Shown: positions 62,330 through 64,000 of the stretch, in pieces
Layout of the letters: each line of letters opens with the position of its first letter
Numbering within the stretch: the stretch's first letter is position 1
Assembly: GCF_010500845.1 (NCBI RefSeq)
Contig: NZ_JAAAMI010000002.1
Coordinates: forward strand, 434,001 to 498,000
Origin: Flagellimonas sediminis
Lineage (GTDB): Bacteria; Bacteroidota; Bacteroidia; Flavobacteriales; Flavobacteriaceae
DNA length: 64,000 nucleotides
Direction of reading: 5' to 3'
Notes under the pieces: generated by a model
The model's database searches: none
Seen by the model: the letters and a program-made list of their open reading frames with translations, nothing else
What the model was told of the DNA's origin: nothing
Position numbers and translations under genes: made by a program

Positions 62330-63526
62330 ATGACAGCAAAGACCAACAGGTTATTTTTTATTGATGCCATGCGGGCATGGGCCATTTTGATGATGTTACA
62401 GGGGCATTTCATCGATGGGCTTCTTGACCCTGTTTTTAGGGATACTTCTAATCCCGTATACAATATTTGGCTCTATTTCAGGGGAATAACCGCTCCTGTC
62501 TTCTTTACCGTTTCAGGATTCATCTTTACATATTTGCTCATCAGGGTACCCCAAATGGGATTGGAAAATCCAAGGGTTGCCAAAGGTGTGCGTCGTGGTT
62601 TACAACTGTTGCTCATTGGTTATTTGCTCCGATTGAACCTTTTTGGTCTTTTTAAAGGGCAACTGTATAATTCCTTTTATTTGGTGGATGTACTGCACTG
62701 CATCGGTCTTTCCATTTTGGGCATCATCGGCTTGTATTTACTCACCTCCAACAAAAGAAAAGATGTTTTTCCATCGGTATTGATCGGGATTACCTTATTG
62801 CTTTTCCTCTTGGAACCTGTTTACAAACAATGGACGTTCTCGTTCTTGCCTGATTTGATTGCCAACTATTTTACCAAGGCCAACGGATCTGTGTTCACCA
62901 TCATTCCTTGGTTTGGGTATACGGCCTTGGGAGCCTTTATCTCAGTATTGTTCACCAAGTACAGGGAATCCAAATACTTGTTCCCTGCCGCCATTTCCAT
63001 AGCGTTAGTGGTTGGTTATCTGTTGATCTATCAATCCTCCCGAATGTTTGATGGCCTGTACGATGTAACAGGATTGGAGTTGTTCAAAATGATTTTGGCC
63101 AATAATTACCTTTTCATCCGATTAGGAAATGTTTTCATAGTTTTTGCGGTATTTATGGTGCTTCGCCAGTTCATGACCAACAAAACCGTTTTGAATATTG
63201 GCGCGAGTACTCTTTCCATCTACGTGATACATTTTATCATCCTTTATGGTAGTTTTACGGGATTGGGACTGTACCGATTCCTTAACCACTCCTTGGCTCC
63301 GCAAGTGGCCATCTCCGGAGCATTGGCCTTTATGGTTGCCTGCACTTTTTTGGCCTTGAAATACAACCAGTACGAAGAGCGTATCAAATCCCAGATCAGT
63401 TTGGGCTACGCTACAATTGTCTCTCAATTAATTGATTTGAGAGAGGCTTCCATTCCAATTATTCTTGAACTTTTTGTGAGGGCAAGATTGTTCCTGAAAA
63501 GAGTATTCCGTACCGTACGCGAATAG
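62330..63526 (+). CDS. Heparan-alpha-glucosaminide N-acetyltransferase-like (DUF1624-type) membrane protein
   Basis: A 398-residue polytopic membrane protein with about ten helices. The N-terminal FFIDAMRAWAILMMLQGHFIDGLL, with a His in the first helix, then FRGITAPVFFTVSGFIFTYLL, is the signature of the HGSNAT/DUF1624/YeiB acyltransferase superfamily. These enzymes move acetyl or acyl groups across the membrane to amino sugars or other acceptors. Acceptor unknown here. The ATG at 62330 is chosen; an upstream in-frame ATG at 62270 overlaps a candidate promoter and would add a basic, non-conserved extension. Confidence 0.85.
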   Translation: MTAKTNRLFFIDAMRAWAILMMLQGHFIDGLLDPVFRDTSNPVYNIWLYFRGITAPVFFTVSGFIFTYLLIRVPQMGLENPRVAKGVRRGLQLLLIGYLLRLNLFGLFKGQLYNSFYLVDVLHCIGLSILGIIGLYLLTSNKRKDVFPSVLIGITLLLFLLEPVYKQWTFSFLPDLIANYFTKANGSVFTIIPWFGYTALGAFISVLFTKYRESKYLFPAAISIALVVGYLLIYQSSRMFDGLYDVTGLELFKMILANNYLFIRLGNVFIVFAVFMVLRQFMTNKTVLNIGASTLSIYVIHFIILYGSFTGLGLYRFLNHSLAPQVAISGALAFMVACTFLALKYNQYEERIKSQISLGYATIVSQLIDLREASIPIILELFVRARLFLKRVFRTVRE

Positions 63527-63537
63527 TCGATACTAAA

Positions 63538-63567
63538 AAAGCATCCAGTCCTAAAACTGAATGCTTT
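63538..63567 (-). terminator. Terminator between HGSNAT-like gene and lpd
   Basis: Stem AAAGCAT / ATGCTTT, one C/A mismatch, then CAGT / ACTG, with a 6-nt loop. On the minus strand it runs straight into TTTTTT, giving a good terminator for lpd. On the plus strand the tract CCTTTTATTTTA after it may also serve the HGSNAT-like gene. Confidence 0.6.
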
Positions 63568-63592
63568 GCTATCCTTTTATTTTATGTATTCC

Positions 63593-64000
63593 TTAAATAT
63601 GCAACGCCCTATCAGCTGTTGCGGCCAATGCTGCTTCTTTCACAGCTTCCGCAAACGTTGGGTGGGCATGGCTCATGCGTGAAATATCCTCTGCAGAAGC
63701 CCTAAACTCCATGGCAGTGACACCTTCGGTGATCAAATCGGCACAACGCGCACCGATCATGTGGACTCCCAATACTTCATCGGTTTTTTTGTCCGCCAAA
63801 ATCTTCACGAAACCGTCCAAATCCATACTGGCACGGGATCTACCCAAGGCACGCATCGGGAATTGTCCCACTTTGTACTCCACGCCTTCTTCCTTCAATT
63901 GCTCTTCGGTCTTACCCACTGCTGCAACTTCCGGCCAGGTGTAAACCACTCCTGGAATCAAGTTATAATCGATATGCGGTTTTTGGCCTGCCAATAATTC
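63593..64000 (-). CDS. lpdA: Dihydrolipoyl dehydrogenase, C-terminal part (5' end beyond window)
   Basis: Only the last ~136 residues are in the window; the frame stays open to base 64000. They form the dimerisation domain of dihydrolipoyl dehydrogenase (E3): VVYTWPEVAAVGKTEEQLK, then ILADKKTDEVLGVHMIGARCADLI, and the active-site base region SHAHPTFAEAVKEAALAA, in which His and Glu act on the flavin disulfide of the partner subunit. E3 reoxidises lipoyl groups of 2-oxoacid dehydrogenase and glycine cleavage complexes. Confidence 0.95.
   Translation of the reverse strand, partial: ELLAGQKPHIDYNLIPGVVYTWPEVAAVGKTEEQLKEEGVEYKVGQFPMRALGRSRASMDLDGFVKILADKKTDEVLGVHMIGARCADLITEGVTAMEFRASAEDISRMSHAHPTFAEAVKEAALAATADRALHI

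Overview
The window looks like a chromosomal segment of a marine-type Flavobacteriaceae (Bacteroidota), plausibly close to Muricauda/Allomuricauda. The grounds are protein style (fused E1 alpha/beta ketoacid dehydrogenase, DUF2911 protein, flavobacterial HolA with an HsdR-N neighbour), near-absence of Shine-Dalgarno sequences, a few TAnnTTTG-type -7 boxes, and AT-rich intergenic DNA between moderately GC genes. The genus is inference. No tRNA, rRNA, CRISPR array, insertion sequence or prophage was seen.

Layout. 1-7.1 kb: tail of an APC-type permease, then a tight run uvrA / LOG-family protein / catalytically dead M1-like peptidase carrying a C-terminal outer-membrane-barrel-like region. 7.3-20 kb: E1 ketoacid dehydrogenase, DoxX, holA, a stand-alone HsdR-N nuclease-like protein, a glycosyltransferase, an OmpA lipoprotein, a YciO-type protein, a lipoprotein, a membrane-tethered alpha/beta hydrolase and a UvrD/PcrA helicase. 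20-31.4 kb: DsrE-like protein, M20 amidohydrolase, FMN/Fe-S GltB-like protein, a degenerate OmpA paralogue, a small membrane protein, patatin, active M1 peptidase, recG and a DUF2911 protein.

31.6-45.9 kb is the metabolic heart. A leuC-leuD-cimA-leuB cluster runs on the plus strand. The gene usually called leuA carries all the pyruvate-pocket residues of the characterised Leptospira citramalate synthase, so this cluster probably makes 2-ketobutyrate from pyruvate for isoleucine while LeuBCD also serve leucine. Facing it on the minus strand, beyond gapN, is ilvD-ilvB-methyltransferase-ilvN-ilvC-ilvA. Upstream of ilvD lies an intact classical attenuator: an 18-codon leader peptide (MKRNNLVIRVVIIVPNLE) dense in Leu/Val/Ile codons, followed by two mutually exclusive hairpins, the second a 14-bp stem with a U-tract. 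This is the most striking element of the window.

45.9-49.4 kb holds a 5-oxoprolinase operon (pxpCBA) led by an Nramp-fold transporter that has lost the canonical metal ligands. 49.6-64 kb: a Zn-ribbon/PD-(D/E)XK-like protein, a cupin, an M20 peptidase, an AT-rich DUF4760-like gene, yifB/comM, penicillin acylase, an FMN reductase-pabB-tilS-dsbD operon, an HGSNAT-like membrane protein, and the C-terminal end of dihydrolipoyl dehydrogenase at the window edge.

Throughout, start codons were chosen by family alignment and operon overlaps (several ATGA-type 4-nt overlaps). AT-rich 7-bp tandem motifs (consensus ATTGANA) occupy the leu intergenic spacers and recur downstream of the ilv attenuator.
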